Origin: Flavobacterium notoginsengisoli
GTDB lineage: Bacteria > Bacteroidota > Bacteroidia > Flavobacteriales > Flavobacteriaceae
Assembly: GCF_014207905.1 (NCBI RefSeq)
Contig: NZ_JACHLB010000001.1
Coordinates: 1,366,723-1,430,722 of the forward strand
Length of the DNA stretch: 64,000 nt
Direction: 5' to 3'
Made by a program: the position numbers and the translations under genes. Below the pieces are notes generated by a model. It did not search any database. It worked only from the letters and a program-made list of their open reading frames with translations, and was not told the DNA's origin. Below are positions 51,598 to 60,666 of this stretch, one piece after another. The number at the start of each line of letters is the position of its first letter. The first letter of the stretch is position 1.

Positions 51598-51964
51598 GAC
51601 ATAATAGTTTTTAAATTAATACATTACAAAGTTGTCGATTTCTAAAATGTTATGTCTTACAGGATTGCAAACGAGGTTTTACAATATTGTAGAATGGGAA
51701 TTTTGAAACTTATATTTTTTGTTTCTCGCAGATTAAGCAGATTTTAGCAGATTTTTTTCTTTTGAAAATGAATTTTCTCGTTTTTCCGGTTTGCGTGAGG
51801 GATTGAGGCGGTATCCTTTTATGGAGCGAAGCGGAATAAAAGATATAGCCGAAAGCCCGACCCGGAGGGACACGCCCAAAATATGCTCATAAAAAAACAG
51901 CTTAAAGTATAAAAGTGATGAAACTTTTGAACCTTAAGCCGTTTTAATAAAACTTAGAATATGT
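51598..51964. other. 367-base gap with degenerate repeats
   Basis: It holds a TTTCTCGCAGATTAAGCAGA module (about 51720-51740, related to the repeats at 37826 and 47457), a probable inverted, diverged family-2 copy (51793-51887) and an imperfect minus-strand terminator (51894-51945: AAAACAGCTTAA with TTAAGCCGTTTT) for the downstream aminotransferase gene. No gene is seen. Confidence 0.55.
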
Positions 51965-53155
51965 TTATGCAGTCAAAGCTTCTTTGATTCTGCGTAATGC
52001 TTCTTTTAAAATATCGTTGCTTGTTGCATAAGAGAAACGAATACAGTTTGGATTTCCGAAAGCATCTCCAGTTACTGTTGCTACGTTTGCCTCAGCTAAA
52101 AGATACATTGAAACGTCGTTTGCATCTTTAATTTCGTGTCCTTTTAGAGTTTTTCCGAAGAAAGAAGAAACGTCTGGGAATACGTAGAATGCTCCTTCTG
52201 GCACGTTGATTTTTACTCCTGGAATTTCTTTTAATAATCCAACTACTAAATCTCTACGACCATGGAAAGCCTGAACCATTTCGTTTAATACGCTTGGATC
52301 TGCATCAACAGCTGTAATTGTAGCTCTTTGAGCAACAGAATTTGCACCAGAAGTTACTTGTCCTTGGATTTTTGTACATGCTTTTGCAATAAATTCAGGA
52401 GCTCCGATGTAACCAATTCTGTATCCTGTCATGGCGAATGCTTTTGCAACTCCGTTTACAGTAATAGTTTTTTCTAACATTCCTGGAATAGAACCGATAC
52501 TGCAGAAAGTTCCTGAGAAATTGATGTGCTCATAGATTTCATCGGCAACTACGTAAATATTTGGGTGTTTTTCTAAAACTTTTGCCAATGCTGTTAATTC
52601 TTCTCTGCTGTAAACAGATCCTGATGGATTACATGGAGAAGAAAACCACATCATTTTTGTTTTTGGCGTGATAGCAGCTTCTAATTGTTCTGGAGTAATT
52701 TTGAAATCTGTTTCTACAGAAGTTGGAACTTCTACAGGAACTCCGCCAGAAAGTTTTACGATTTCGAAATAAGAAACCCAGTAAGGTGCTGGTAAAATAA
52801 CTTCGTCACCGTCGTTTAACATTACTTGTGCAATGTTGTATAATGATTGTTTTGCTCCTGTAGAAACTACAATTTGAGATGGTTTGTAATCTAAATCATT
52901 GTCTCTTTTGAATTTTCTACAAATTGCTTCTTTTAAATCCTGGTATCCATCAACTGGAGAATATGTGCTGTAATTGTCGTCGATTGCTTTTTTTGCAGCT
53001 TCTTTAATAAAGTCAGGTGTGTTGAAATCTGGTTCACCTAAACTTAAGCTGATAATGTCTTTTCCTTGTGCTTTTAATTCGCGTGCTAAAGCAGCCATTG
53101 CTAATGTTTGCGAAGTCGCTAAGTTGTTGATTCTGTCCGAAAGAATATGATTCAT
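51965..53155 (-). CDS. aspC: pyridoxal-phosphate aminotransferase, aspartate type
   Basis: The 396-residue fold-type I enzyme has IISLSLGEPDFNTPDFI, the SPCNPSGSVYSREEL loop, VADEIYEHI and the PLP-lysine segment NGVAKAFAMTGYRIGY. This pattern is that of bacterial subgroup Ib aspartate aminotransferases, which may also accept prephenate. The family name is sure, the exact substrate less so. The desaturase gene lies 73 bases upstream on the same strand. Confidence 0.92.
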   Translation of the reverse strand: MNHILSDRINNLATSQTLAMAALARELKAQGKDIISLSLGEPDFNTPDFIKEAAKKAIDDNYSTYSPVDGYQDLKEAICRKFKRDNDLDYKPSQIVVSTGAKQSLYNIAQVMLNDGDEVILPAPYWVSYFEIVKLSGGVPVEVPTSVETDFKITPEQLEAAITPKTKMMWFSSPCNPSGSVYSREELTALAKVLEKHPNIYVVADEIYEHINFSGTFCSIGSIPGMLEKTITVNGVAKAFAMTGYRIGYIGAPEFIAKACTKIQGQVTSGANSVAQRATITAVDADPSVLNEMVQAFHGRRDLVVGLLKEIPGVKINVPEGAFYVFPDVSSFFGKTLKGHEIKDANDVSMYLLAEANVATVTGDAFGNPNCIRFSYATSNDILKEALRRIKEALTA

Positions 53156-53228
53156 TATAAAAATTTTGATGTCCTTAAATTGCTGTGTTGTTTAAGGAAG
53201 GTTATTATTAATAGATTTTTTTTAGTTT

Positions 53229-54326
53229 TTAAACTGATAATTCAGGTTTCATTCCCAATTCGCGTAAATGCTTGAAGTGAGCTACAATAGCACTTCGCAT
53301 TGTTTTGTATTCATAGTAAGGTAAATTACATTCTTTTGCAGTTTCCTTCACGATTTTTGCAATTTTACCATAATGAATGTGACTGATATGTGGGAAAATA
53401 TGATGTTCTATTTGATGATTCAATCCGCCAGTGTACCAATTTACGATTGCATTTTTTGGTGCAAAATTAGTTGTGGTGTACAATTGGTGAATAGCCCAAG
53501 TGTTTTCCATTTCGCCTAATTCATTAGGTGCTGGATTTGTAGTATGATCTACAACGTGTGCCAATTGAAATACAATACTCAAAATTAATCCTGTTGTGTA
53601 GTGCATAACAAAAAATCCAAGAAGCACTTTCCACCAAGTAATTCCGATTACCATTGGTAAAACAATCCAGATGGAAGCGTAAATTATTTTGGTAATAATT
53701 AAAGTTGTCCAAAGAATTTTTGGGCTTTTTGGTTCTCCGTAAGATAATTTTCTTTTCAAGTAATTACGCATTTGTTTAAAATCGGTTGTAATTGCCCAAT
53801 TAAAAGTTAGTAATCCGTATAAGAAAACCGAATAATAATGTTGAAAACGGTGAAAACTATGCCATTCTGCATGTTCTGTAAAACGAATAATTCTTCCCGC
53901 GTCAAGATCTTCATCGTGGCCAGGAATATTTGTATAAGTGTGGTGCAATACATTATGTTGTACCTGCCAGTTGTAAACGTTTCCGGCTAGGACATATATA
54001 GTACCGCCCATAAATTTATTGATCCAGTTTTTATTAGAATAAGAACCGTGATTTCCATCGTGCATTACGTTCATTCCAACGCCTGCCATTCCGATACCCA
54101 TTACGATAGATAATAATAACATTACCCAAAAAGGCATTGGAAGAGTAAGAATTAAAAAATAAGGAGTAAGGAAAACCGCAAAAAGAATAACAGCTTTTAA
54201 ATGTAGTTTCCAGTTTCCAGTTTTCTGAATATTATTCTCCTTGAAGTAATTGTTTACTCGAGAGTTAAGGGTTCTGAAAAACTTCAGATTGTCTTGCCTT
54301 GCAAAAATTGGAGCGTTGTTATTCAT
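53229..54326 (-). CDS. membrane fatty acid desaturase
   Basis: The 365-residue protein has several membrane helices and the three histidine boxes of di-iron desaturases: HDGNHGSY, HNVLHHTY and the cytochrome-linked type HQIEHHIF. The third box with Gln first is the front-end/linoleoyl-CoA type. It probably introduces a double bond in membrane acyl chains; position is unknown. A minus-strand promoter TTTG-N22-TACCTTTG (plus 54346-54379) precedes it. Confidence 0.93.
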   Translation of the reverse strand: MNNNAPIFARQDNLKFFRTLNSRVNNYFKENNIQKTGNWKLHLKAVILFAVFLTPYFLILTLPMPFWVMLLLSIVMGIGMAGVGMNVMHDGNHGSYSNKNWINKFMGGTIYVLAGNVYNWQVQHNVLHHTYTNIPGHDEDLDAGRIIRFTEHAEWHSFHRFQHYYSVFLYGLLTFNWAITTDFKQMRNYLKRKLSYGEPKSPKILWTTLIITKIIYASIWIVLPMVIGITWWKVLLGFFVMHYTTGLILSIVFQLAHVVDHTTNPAPNELGEMENTWAIHQLYTTTNFAPKNAIVNWYTGGLNHQIEHHIFPHISHIHYGKIAKIVKETAKECNLPYYEYKTMRSAIVAHFKHLRELGMKPELSV

Positions 54327-54345
54327 AATTAATTTAAATAGTTTT

Positions 54346-54379
54346 CAAAGGTAATTATTATAAATTTTCAATTTGCAAA
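54346..54379 (-). promoter_or_regulatory. desaturase promoter
   Basis: Minus-strand TTTG (plus 54376-54379), 22 bases, then TACCTTTG (plus 54346-54353) matches the consensus, 20 bases before the start codon. The divergent rsmG -7 element is at 54410-54417. Confidence 0.6.
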
Positions 54380-54409
54380 ATTGAGTTAAATATTTCAATC
54401 GTAAAGTAG

Positions 54410-54417
54410 TACTTTTG
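54410..54417 (+). promoter_or_regulatory. rsmG -7 promoter element
   Basis: TACTTTTG fits TAnnTTTG, 17 bases before the ATG, so the leader would be very short. A TTG at 54381-54383 is 26 bases upstream, long for a -33 element. Confidence 0.45.
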
Positions 54418-54433
54418 TTAAAAAATTACAGCA

Positions 54434-55063
54434 ATGGATGAGATATTGAAATATTTTCCTGATTTGACCGATCTTCAAATCGAACAATTTCAAAAATTAG
54501 ACTTTTTATACCACGATTGGAATGAAAAAATCAATGTTATTTCGCGTAAAGACATCGATTCTTTATATACAAAGCATATTTTGCATTCTTTAGGAATTGC
54601 TAAAATTATGAAGTTTGAGCCGGGTACAACTGTTTTGGATGTTGGAACTGGAGGCGGTTTTCCTGGAATTCCGTTGGCGATTCTTTTTCCTGAAACGCGT
54701 TTTTATTTGATTGATGTTATAGCAAAAAAGATAAAAGTTGTTCAAGGTGTAGCAGATGCTTTGGAATTAAAAAACGTAAAAGCAGAACAAAAACGTGCAG
54801 AATTGGTAAAAGGCGATTTTGATTTTATTGTTAGTCGCGCTGTAACGAATATGCCTGATTTTGTTTCCTGGATAAAAGATAAAATTAAAAAACAGCATAA
54901 GCATAAATTAAAAAATGGAATCCTTTATTTAAAAGGAGGAGATTTGGCAGAAGAATTGAAAGATTTTCCAAATGCCACCTTATACAATTTAGCAGATCAT
55001 TTTGAAGATGAATTTTTTGAAACTAAAAAAGTGGTGCATCTTCCCTTAAAGTTTAAACCCTAG
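54434..55063 (+). CDS. rsmG: 16S rRNA (guanine-527-N7)-methyltransferase
   Basis: RsmG makes m7G527 in 16S rRNA, and loss often gives low-level streptomycin resistance. The 209-residue protein has the SAM-binding LDVGTGGGFPGIPLAI, the YHDWNEKINVISRKD N-terminal signature and the family's usual length. Its start is at the ATG after a very short leader. A terminator (55082-55111) follows. Confidence 0.96.
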   Translation: MDEILKYFPDLTDLQIEQFQKLDFLYHDWNEKINVISRKDIDSLYTKHILHSLGIAKIMKFEPGTTVLDVGTGGGFPGIPLAILFPETRFYLIDVIAKKIKVVQGVADALELKNVKAEQKRAELVKGDFDFIVSRAVTNMPDFVSWIKDKIKKQHKHKLKNGILYLKGGDLAEELKDFPNATLYNLADHFEDEFFETKKVVHLPLKFKP

Positions 55064-55081
55064 ATTTTATACAAAAATAAA

Positions 55082-55116
55082 AACCCGATCAGAAAATTAT
55101 TCGATCGGGTTATTTT
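55082..55116 (+). terminator. rsmG terminator
   Basis: AACCCGATC (55082-55090) and GATCGGGTT (55103-55111) form a 9-bp stem followed by ATTTTT, 18 bases after the stop. Confidence 0.85.
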
Positions 55117-55139
55117 TGAATTAAAATAAACAATTACAA

Positions 55140-55871
55140 TTAAGATGCCTTTTTAGAAAAATTTAAAAAAGCATTTGCTTTATGATCTAAATTATCAATG
55201 AAGCTGTGAAGTGCATTTTCTGAAGCTTCAACAGTATAATTAAATGTCTCATCAAAGAAATATTCGCGAGAAATTGATGGTTCATTTGTAGAATCATAAA
55301 CAGCTTCATCGCTTTCATCTAACTTAGCGTTTTTGTACGGATTTGGATGAGTATGTATTAGTTCTGACATGATTCTGCTAAACCAATTATCAAATTTTTT
55401 CGTTCTTGGCGTAATATGGCGCGCCAGTAAAACTAATCCAACAAGTTCATTTTGTAAAAAATAAGAACCTTTTCTATATCTTACATCGATCATTCTAACA
55501 TTCATTAAGGCGATCCATAGTGCGCCATTTACAGACCCAGTTGCTGGTATTTCAAAATCGGTATCAAATAGCAAAGGATTAGTTTGTTCAAGATTATTTA
55601 TAGAACACCATAAAGCTTCAATACGTTTTTGAGTATCATTTGTTGCTTGACTGTACCCAGTAAAACGCCAGTAAACCCATTCTAGCAATGCCGCAGTTAG
55701 ACCAATTGAACCTTTATGGTTAATCTGCATTAATAAGTTTTCTAAATCTTCATTTCTTTCAATTGGATCCAGTAATTGGTCTATTTTCTTTTTAGTCCAT
55801 TTAAAATCAATTGGATGTCCAATGCTTTTTGATTCCATAATAACTTTTGGAACGTTGTTTAAATTTCTCAT
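55140..55871 (-). CDS. uncharacterised cytoplasmic protein
   Basis: I do not recognise a family. The 243-residue protein has no signal or membrane segment. It is helix-rich with conserved-looking aromatic clusters (GLTAALLEWVYWRFTGYSQ, ALWCSINNLEQ) and an acidic stretch near residue 195. The body looks soluble and globular, with codon use like its neighbours. It is a single-gene unit between two plus-strand genes. The 292 bases upstream (55872-56163) are very AT-rich with no other gene. Confidence 0.6.
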   Translation of the reverse strand: MRNLNNVPKVIMESKSIGHPIDFKWTKKKIDQLLDPIERNEDLENLLMQINHKGSIGLTAALLEWVYWRFTGYSQATNDTQKRIEALWCSINNLEQTNPLLFDTDFEIPATGSVNGALWIALMNVRMIDVRYRKGSYFLQNELVGLVLLARHITPRTKKFDNWFSRIMSELIHTHPNPYKNAKLDESDEAVYDSTNEPSISREYFFDETFNYTVEASENALHSFIDNLDHKANAFLNFSKKAS

Positions 55872-56163
55872 GTCTTTATTTTTTTTTCTTTTGAACTTTT
55901 TAGTTAGAGCAAATTTAATTGTGTGTTTTTTTTTATAAAGACACTATAAGTTTTAAAACTATCATTATAAGCTTTTTAGGATTTCTATTTGTTTGAAAAT
56001 CAATAAAATAAGAAAAGTATTACAAAATAATAGTTGTTTTTATTTTGTGAAAGTAATTTGTTTTTTCTCTAAATTAGTTTAATTAAATATGTAATAAATT
56101 GTATTTCAGTGGATTGTTTTTTTTAAGTGTCTTCTAAATTGTTTAATTTAAAAATTGGATAAG

Positions 56164-56931
56164 ATGAATAAAACATTTTGCATGATTGTCTCAGTAGTAT
56201 TTATGACGGTTTCCTGCGAAAAGAAACAGCAGGAAAAAGAAGGGATTGAACCAAAAACAGTCCAAGAAAAAGAGGTCTCTGAAACTGTATCGAAACTAGT
56301 TCCTCTAAAGGAAAAAGTTTTAACTGCGGAAGAACAAAAGGCTCTTACGCCAGATTTAGTGATTAAAAGTCTAAAAGATGGCAATAAGCGTTACATGAAT
56401 AATGATTTAACTTTGAGAGATCATTCGGCACTTGTAAGAGATGCTACAGAAGGGCAGTTTCCAAAAGCGGTAATTCTTTCCTGTTTAGATAGCAGAATTC
56501 CTGTAGAGGATGTTTTTGATAAAGGAATTGGCGATCTCTTTGTGGGAAGAGTTGCCGGTAATTTTGTTAACGAAGATTTATTAGGAAGTATGGAATTTGG
56601 CTGTAAAGTTTCTGGAGCCAAACTCATTTTGGTTTTAGGGCACGAATCCTGTGGTGCCATAAAATCGGCAATAGATGATGTGAAGATGGGAAATATAACT
56701 GCAATGCTTTCTAAGATTAAACCAGCAATTGCAAAATCTCAAGATTTTAAAGGAAATAAAACTTCTAAAAATGATGAATTTGTAGAGCATGTTGCCAAAA
56801 CTAATGTTTTAGAAACAATTGAAAATATTAAAGCAAGAAGCCCAATCTTGAAAGAAATGGCAAACAAAGGCGAAATCAAAATTATTGGCGCTTATTATGA
56901 TTTGCATTCTGGTGAAGTAATCTTTTTGTAA
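56164..56931 (+). CDS. lipoprotein beta-class carbonic anhydrase
   Basis: The 255-residue protein has a lipoprotein signal MNKTFCMIVSVVFMTVSC (Cys18), a Glu/Lys-rich linker, then a beta-carbonic anhydrase domain. Zinc ligands Cys107, His160 and Cys163 are present (CLDSR and GHESCGAI), with Asp109-Arg111 as the family dyad. It would convert CO2 and bicarbonate outside the cytoplasm, probably in the periplasm. The start at 56164 gives the lipoprotein signal; the upstream TTG at 56155 adds only three residues. Periplasmic beta-CAs are less common than cytoplasmic ones. Confidence 0.93.
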   Translation: MNKTFCMIVSVVFMTVSCEKKQQEKEGIEPKTVQEKEVSETVSKLVPLKEKVLTAEEQKALTPDLVIKSLKDGNKRYMNNDLTLRDHSALVRDATEGQFPKAVILSCLDSRIPVEDVFDKGIGDLFVGRVAGNFVNEDLLGSMEFGCKVSGAKLILVLGHESCGAIKSAIDDVKMGNITAMLSKIKPAIAKSQDFKGNKTSKNDEFVEHVAKTNVLETIENIKARSPILKEMANKGEIKIIGAYYDLHSGEVIFL

Positions 56932-56951
56932 ATTCAGATTAAAAAACAAAA

Positions 56952-56982
56952 GCCGAATCTTCTAAAAGATTCGGCCTTTTTA
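56952..56982 (+). terminator. carbonic anhydrase gene terminator
   Basis: GCCGAATCTT (56952-56961) pairs with AAGATTCGGC (56966-56975), followed by a CTTTTTAT tail. It lies between convergent genes and may serve pruA in the other direction. Confidence 0.85.
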
Positions 56983-57026
56983 TATGAACAGGTCACAAAC
57001 GTGAAACCTGAAACTTTAAACAAAAA

Positions 57027-58652
57027 TTAACCTAAGAACGGATATCTGTAATCTTCTGGCGTTACAAAAGTTTCTTTAATAGTTCTCGGAGAAGCCCAAC
57101 GCAATAAGTTCAATGCAGAACCTGCTTTATCGTTAGTTCCAGAAGCTCTTGCTCCACCAAATGGTTGCATTCCAACAACAGCTCCAGTTGGCTTGTCATT
57201 AATGTAGAAGTTACCAGCAGAATTTTGTAATTTAGTTGTAGCTACTTCAATAGCATAACGATCTTGGCTGAAAACTGCTCCAGTTAAAGCATATTCAGAA
57301 GTAGTATCAACTAATTCTAAAGTCTCTTCCCATTTAGCATCTTCATAAACATAAATAGTGATAACTGGTCCAAATAACTCAGTTTCCATTGTAGTATATT
57401 TAGGGTTTGTAGTTACAATAACTGTTGGTTCAATAAAGTATCCAACAGATTTATCATAATTTCCTCCGATGATGATTTCTGCATCAGCATCTTTTTTAGC
57501 TTGATCGATATAACTTGCTAATTTGTCAAAAGAACCTTCGTGGATAACCGCAGTAATAAAGTTTCCAAAATCTTCTGGAGAACCCATTTTCATAGATTTC
57601 ACGTCAGTAATTAATTGCTCTTTTACAGCTGGCCATAAACTTTGCGGAATATAAGCTCTAGAAGCTGCAGAACATTTTTGTCCTTGGAATTCAAAAGCAC
57701 CACGAGTAATTCCAGTTACTACTTGTTTTACGTTTGCACTAGGGTGGGCAATGATGAAATCTTTACCTCCAGTTTCTCCAACGATTCTTGGGTAAGTTTT
57801 GTAATTGTGAATATTAGCGCCAATTTTAGCCCAGATATCTTTAAATACATGAGTTGAACCTGTAAAGTGAACTCCAGCAAAATCGCGGCTTGCTAAAACA
57901 GTATCAGTAATCATTAAAGCATCTCCGAAAACTACGTTAATAACACCGTCTGGAACTCCAGCTTCTTTAAAAACGTCTAAAATGATTTTAGTAGAAAATA
58001 CTTGGCTATCACTTGGTTTCCATACCACAACATTACCCATCATAGCAGCACTTGCAGGAAGGTTTGCAGCGATGGCAGTAAAGTTAAATGGAGTAATTGC
58101 GTAAACAAAACCTTCTAATGGTCTGTATTCTACACGATTCCAAACAGAAGAATCAGATTTTGGCTGATCGTTGTAGATTTGAGTCATAAACTCAACATTA
58201 TAACGTAAAAAGTCGATTAATTCGCAAGAAGCATCGATTTCTGCTTGGTGAATATTTTTAGATTGACCAATCATTGTAGCAGCGTTAATACGAGCTCTGT
58301 ATGGCCCTGCAATAAGTTCTGCAGCTTTTAAGAAAATAGCAGCACGTTGTTCCCATGCCATATTTGCCCATGCTTTTCTTGATTCAAGTGCATTTGCAAT
58401 TGCTTTTTCAATATGTTGTTTTTCAGCCAAATGATATTTTCCAACAACATGCTGGTGATCATGTGGTGCAGTAATATTTCTTGTGTTTCCAGTTCTAATT
58501 TCTTCGCTTCCAATATGTAGAGGAACGTCAATTTGAGAATTCCACATTGTGGTGTAAGCTGCCTGAACAGCTGCTTTTTCTGGCGAGTTCGGTGCGTAGC
58601 TTTTTACAGGCTCGTTTACCGCTTTTGGTACATGAAAGAATCCTTTTAACAT
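57027..58652 (-). CDS. pruA: L-glutamate gamma-semialdehyde dehydrogenase
   Basis: This is the second step of proline breakdown, oxidising glutamate semialdehyde (P5C) to glutamate with NAD. The 541-residue aldehyde dehydrogenase has Glu293 in VGETGGKDF, the nucleophile Cys327 in GQKCSAAS, and the long N-terminal extension of the monofunctional P5C dehydrogenases (as in human ALDH4A1). It is a single gene with a -7 element upstream (plus 58694-58701). No proline dehydrogenase gene is seen in the window. Confidence 0.95.
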   Translation of the reverse strand: MLKGFFHVPKAVNEPVKSYAPNSPEKAAVQAAYTTMWNSQIDVPLHIGSEEIRTGNTRNITAPHDHQHVVGKYHLAEKQHIEKAIANALESRKAWANMAWEQRAAIFLKAAELIAGPYRARINAATMIGQSKNIHQAEIDASCELIDFLRYNVEFMTQIYNDQPKSDSSVWNRVEYRPLEGFVYAITPFNFTAIAANLPASAAMMGNVVVWKPSDSQVFSTKIILDVFKEAGVPDGVINVVFGDALMITDTVLASRDFAGVHFTGSTHVFKDIWAKIGANIHNYKTYPRIVGETGGKDFIIAHPSANVKQVVTGITRGAFEFQGQKCSAASRAYIPQSLWPAVKEQLITDVKSMKMGSPEDFGNFITAVIHEGSFDKLASYIDQAKKDADAEIIIGGNYDKSVGYFIEPTVIVTTNPKYTTMETELFGPVITIYVYEDAKWEETLELVDTTSEYALTGAVFSQDRYAIEVATTKLQNSAGNFYINDKPTGAVVGMQPFGGARASGTNDKAGSALNLLRWASPRTIKETFVTPEDYRYPFLG

Positions 58653-58693
58653 GGGATAAGATATTTTAAAATTACGATTTGTTTAATTTTTTA

Positions 58694-58701
58694 CAAAAGT
58701 A
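58694..58701 (-). promoter_or_regulatory. pruA -7 promoter element
   Basis: Minus-strand TACTTTTG (plus 58694-58701) matches TAnnTTTG, 42 bases before the start. The region upstream is AT-rich with no clear TTTG at the usual distance. Confidence 0.5.
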
Positions 58702-58871
58702 CAAATGATAATTTGAATATATCACAATACAATATTAAAAAGTTGTATTTTATTGTATCATAGCTGTGGGTTGGTAATAAATTAACAAATTGGTTGTAAA
58801 AAGCCAATACAATTTATGGAAAACGATATGATAAATGGAATAATAAAAAGAAACTGCTGCTTAAATGCAAA

Positions 58872-59258
58872 TTAGTTTAATGCAAAAGGAGCGCACATTC
58901 TAAAAGTAGGTACAATTACTTTGAATATTTTTGTTGTGGTAAAATTGATCATATTAAAATGACCTTTCATTGCTCCATAAGGAGATGATAATAAACAACC
59001 CGAACTGTAAGTATGATTTTCTCCAGGTTTTAAAACTGGTTTTTTGCCAATTACGCCCTCACCATCTACAACTTCTAAGTCATTAAGAGAATCAAAAATT
59101 TCCCAGTGACGTGAAGTTAATTGAACAGAATCTTTACTGTGGTTTTCAATCGTAACTACATAACTAAAAGCAAAATGAATCTTGTAGTTCTTGAAGTAAG
59201 TGCCTTCAAAACTAGTCAAAACAGATATTTTTATGCCTCGTGTTATCTGAGAAACCAT
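58872..59258 (-). CDS. apaG: ApaG-family protein
   Basis: The 128-residue protein is one ApaG fibronectin-III-like domain. It has FAFSY-type early strands, the conserved EGVIGKKPVLKPGE and YSSGCLLSSPYGAMKGHF. ApaG is linked to Co2+/Mg2+ homeostasis and Ap4A in E. coli, with an uncertain molecular role. The promoter has minus-strand TAGCTTTG (plus 59291-59298). The T9SS plug gene lies 80 bases upstream on the same strand, separated by this promoter. Confidence 0.93.
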   Translation of the reverse strand: MVSQITRGIKISVLTSFEGTYFKNYKIHFAFSYVVTIENHSKDSVQLTSRHWEIFDSLNDLEVVDGEGVIGKKPVLKPGENHTYSSGCLLSSPYGAMKGHFNMINFTTTKIFKVIVPTFRMCAPFALN

Positions 59259-59290
59259 ACTAAAGTAGTATATATGTGAGTGTTATAGTG

Positions 59291-59298
59291 GCAAAGCT
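59291..59298 (-). promoter_or_regulatory. apaG -7 promoter element
   Basis: Minus-strand TAGCTTTG (plus 59291-59298) fits TAnnTTTG, 32 bases before the ApaG start. Confidence 0.45.
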
Positions 59299-59338
59299 AC
59301 AAAAAAAAATCGTTTAATCTAGAACCTTAACATTTGTT

Positions 59339-60592
59339 TTAGTTGACTATATTGATAGAGTTTGCATTTCCTTTTCCAATTACACGTTGGTAACGATCTG
59401 TTGCTTCCTTGTAATAGACTAAAATGGTGTATTCATTTTCAGTTTGATAAAAGTTTCCATCAATAGCATTTTCATTATCAATTACTCCTTTTTTGTCGGC
59501 GACAGTATATTGGAAATTTGTAAAACCTTGTTTAATCATAATCGCTTTTTCGAAAACTCCTTTATCAGTATTGTATTCCATTTTATATTCTGGAGAAAGA
59601 CTGTAATTATTAAACATTCCAGTAATATAGATGTCTTTGTTCAATCTGAAAGCAGGTGCAGAAAGTGTAAAATAAACCCAAGCATAATCCGCTTCAATAT
59701 CGTTGTTAGAACCGTTGATATTTTTGACTACAAAATTTCCATTTACATCTTCATACAAAGTGTAAATCTGATTTCCTCGCGCCGCATTCGTATAAAGATA
59801 AGCGTTATAAATATCATTATTGGAACCTATTTTGGCAACAAAATTATTTGCCGCACGAATATCTTTATTTTCAAAATATAAAAATTCATTACCAGCCCAA
59901 AACTGCGTTTCTTGATCATATTTGTAAATCAATTGATTGCCGATAGTGTATTGCGGAACGACATTTTTTATTGCAGTATTAAAATTTCCATTTTGAAGCA
60001 AAAGTACTTTTACATTTTGTAAAGGTGTTTGAAATACAATATCATTAGATAGTATGGCAAAATCAAGATTTTGTTTAAAATCAATATTACTAAGGTTTCG
60101 ACTTCGCTTTACCTGAGCTGTAACGGTTGAATGATTTTCATAGAGAATAAATTTTCTTGAAAGTATTACTTCCTTATCTTCATTAAGAATTCGAAGCATA
60201 TAATTTCCTGAAAGACGCAACTGAGTTGTAAATTGATTCGGAAAAGAAAGGTTATAATGAGAATAAATCTGCAAAGTATTAAATGAGTTTGAATAATCTG
60301 TAATTCTTTGATTGTCTTGGCCGTAAATAAAATCTGTTTTCGGAATCTCCGTTGGCTTCCAATTGTAATCACAATGAATTACTTCAAAATAATAATTGGC
60401 TTCATTTCCAAATAAATCATCAAATTGAAACGTAAAAGTCGAACCTAACTCAAAAATGGGAACAACATTATTGCCATTTTGAACAAAGGAAACGGTCTTG
60501 ATATTATAAGGAGGAACAATTTCTTTTTCTTGCGCTTTCGCGAAAGTGAAAATAAAAAGAAAAATAAAGCTTGTATATAAAAATTTCGGCAT
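59339..60592 (-). CDS. T9SS plug-family protein (DUF5103)
   Basis: In Flavobacterium johnsoniae the protein called Plug closes the SprA translocon of the type IX secretion system. This 417-residue protein has a Sec signal (MPKFLYTSFIFLFIFTFAKAQ) and the DUF5103 pattern (FQFDDLFGNEANYYFEVIHCDYNWKP, the internal SRKFILYEN and YYKEATDRYQRV at the end), matching that family. It would be periplasmic or on the outer membrane. The start at 60592 was chosen because it puts the signal at the N-terminus; 60634 adds a tail. Family is fairly sure, exact role from the family. Confidence 0.88.
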   Translation of the reverse strand: MPKFLYTSFIFLFIFTFAKAQEKEIVPPYNIKTVSFVQNGNNVVPIFELGSTFTFQFDDLFGNEANYYFEVIHCDYNWKPTEIPKTDFIYGQDNQRITDYSNSFNTLQIYSHYNLSFPNQFTTQLRLSGNYMLRILNEDKEVILSRKFILYENHSTVTAQVKRSRNLSNIDFKQNLDFAILSNDIVFQTPLQNVKVLLLQNGNFNTAIKNVVPQYTIGNQLIYKYDQETQFWAGNEFLYFENKDIRAANNFVAKIGSNNDIYNAYLYTNAARGNQIYTLYEDVNGNFVVKNINGSNNDIEADYAWVYFTLSAPAFRLNKDIYITGMFNNYSLSPEYKMEYNTDKGVFEKAIMIKQGFTNFQYTVADKKGVIDNENAIDGNFYQTENEYTILVYYKEATDRYQRVIGKGNANSINIVN

Positions 60593-60666
60593 CTTATTAC
60601 GTTGAAAGATTGTAAATATAACAATTTTATACAACGAAAAATAGCCAGATTTATTGGTTTAACTTA

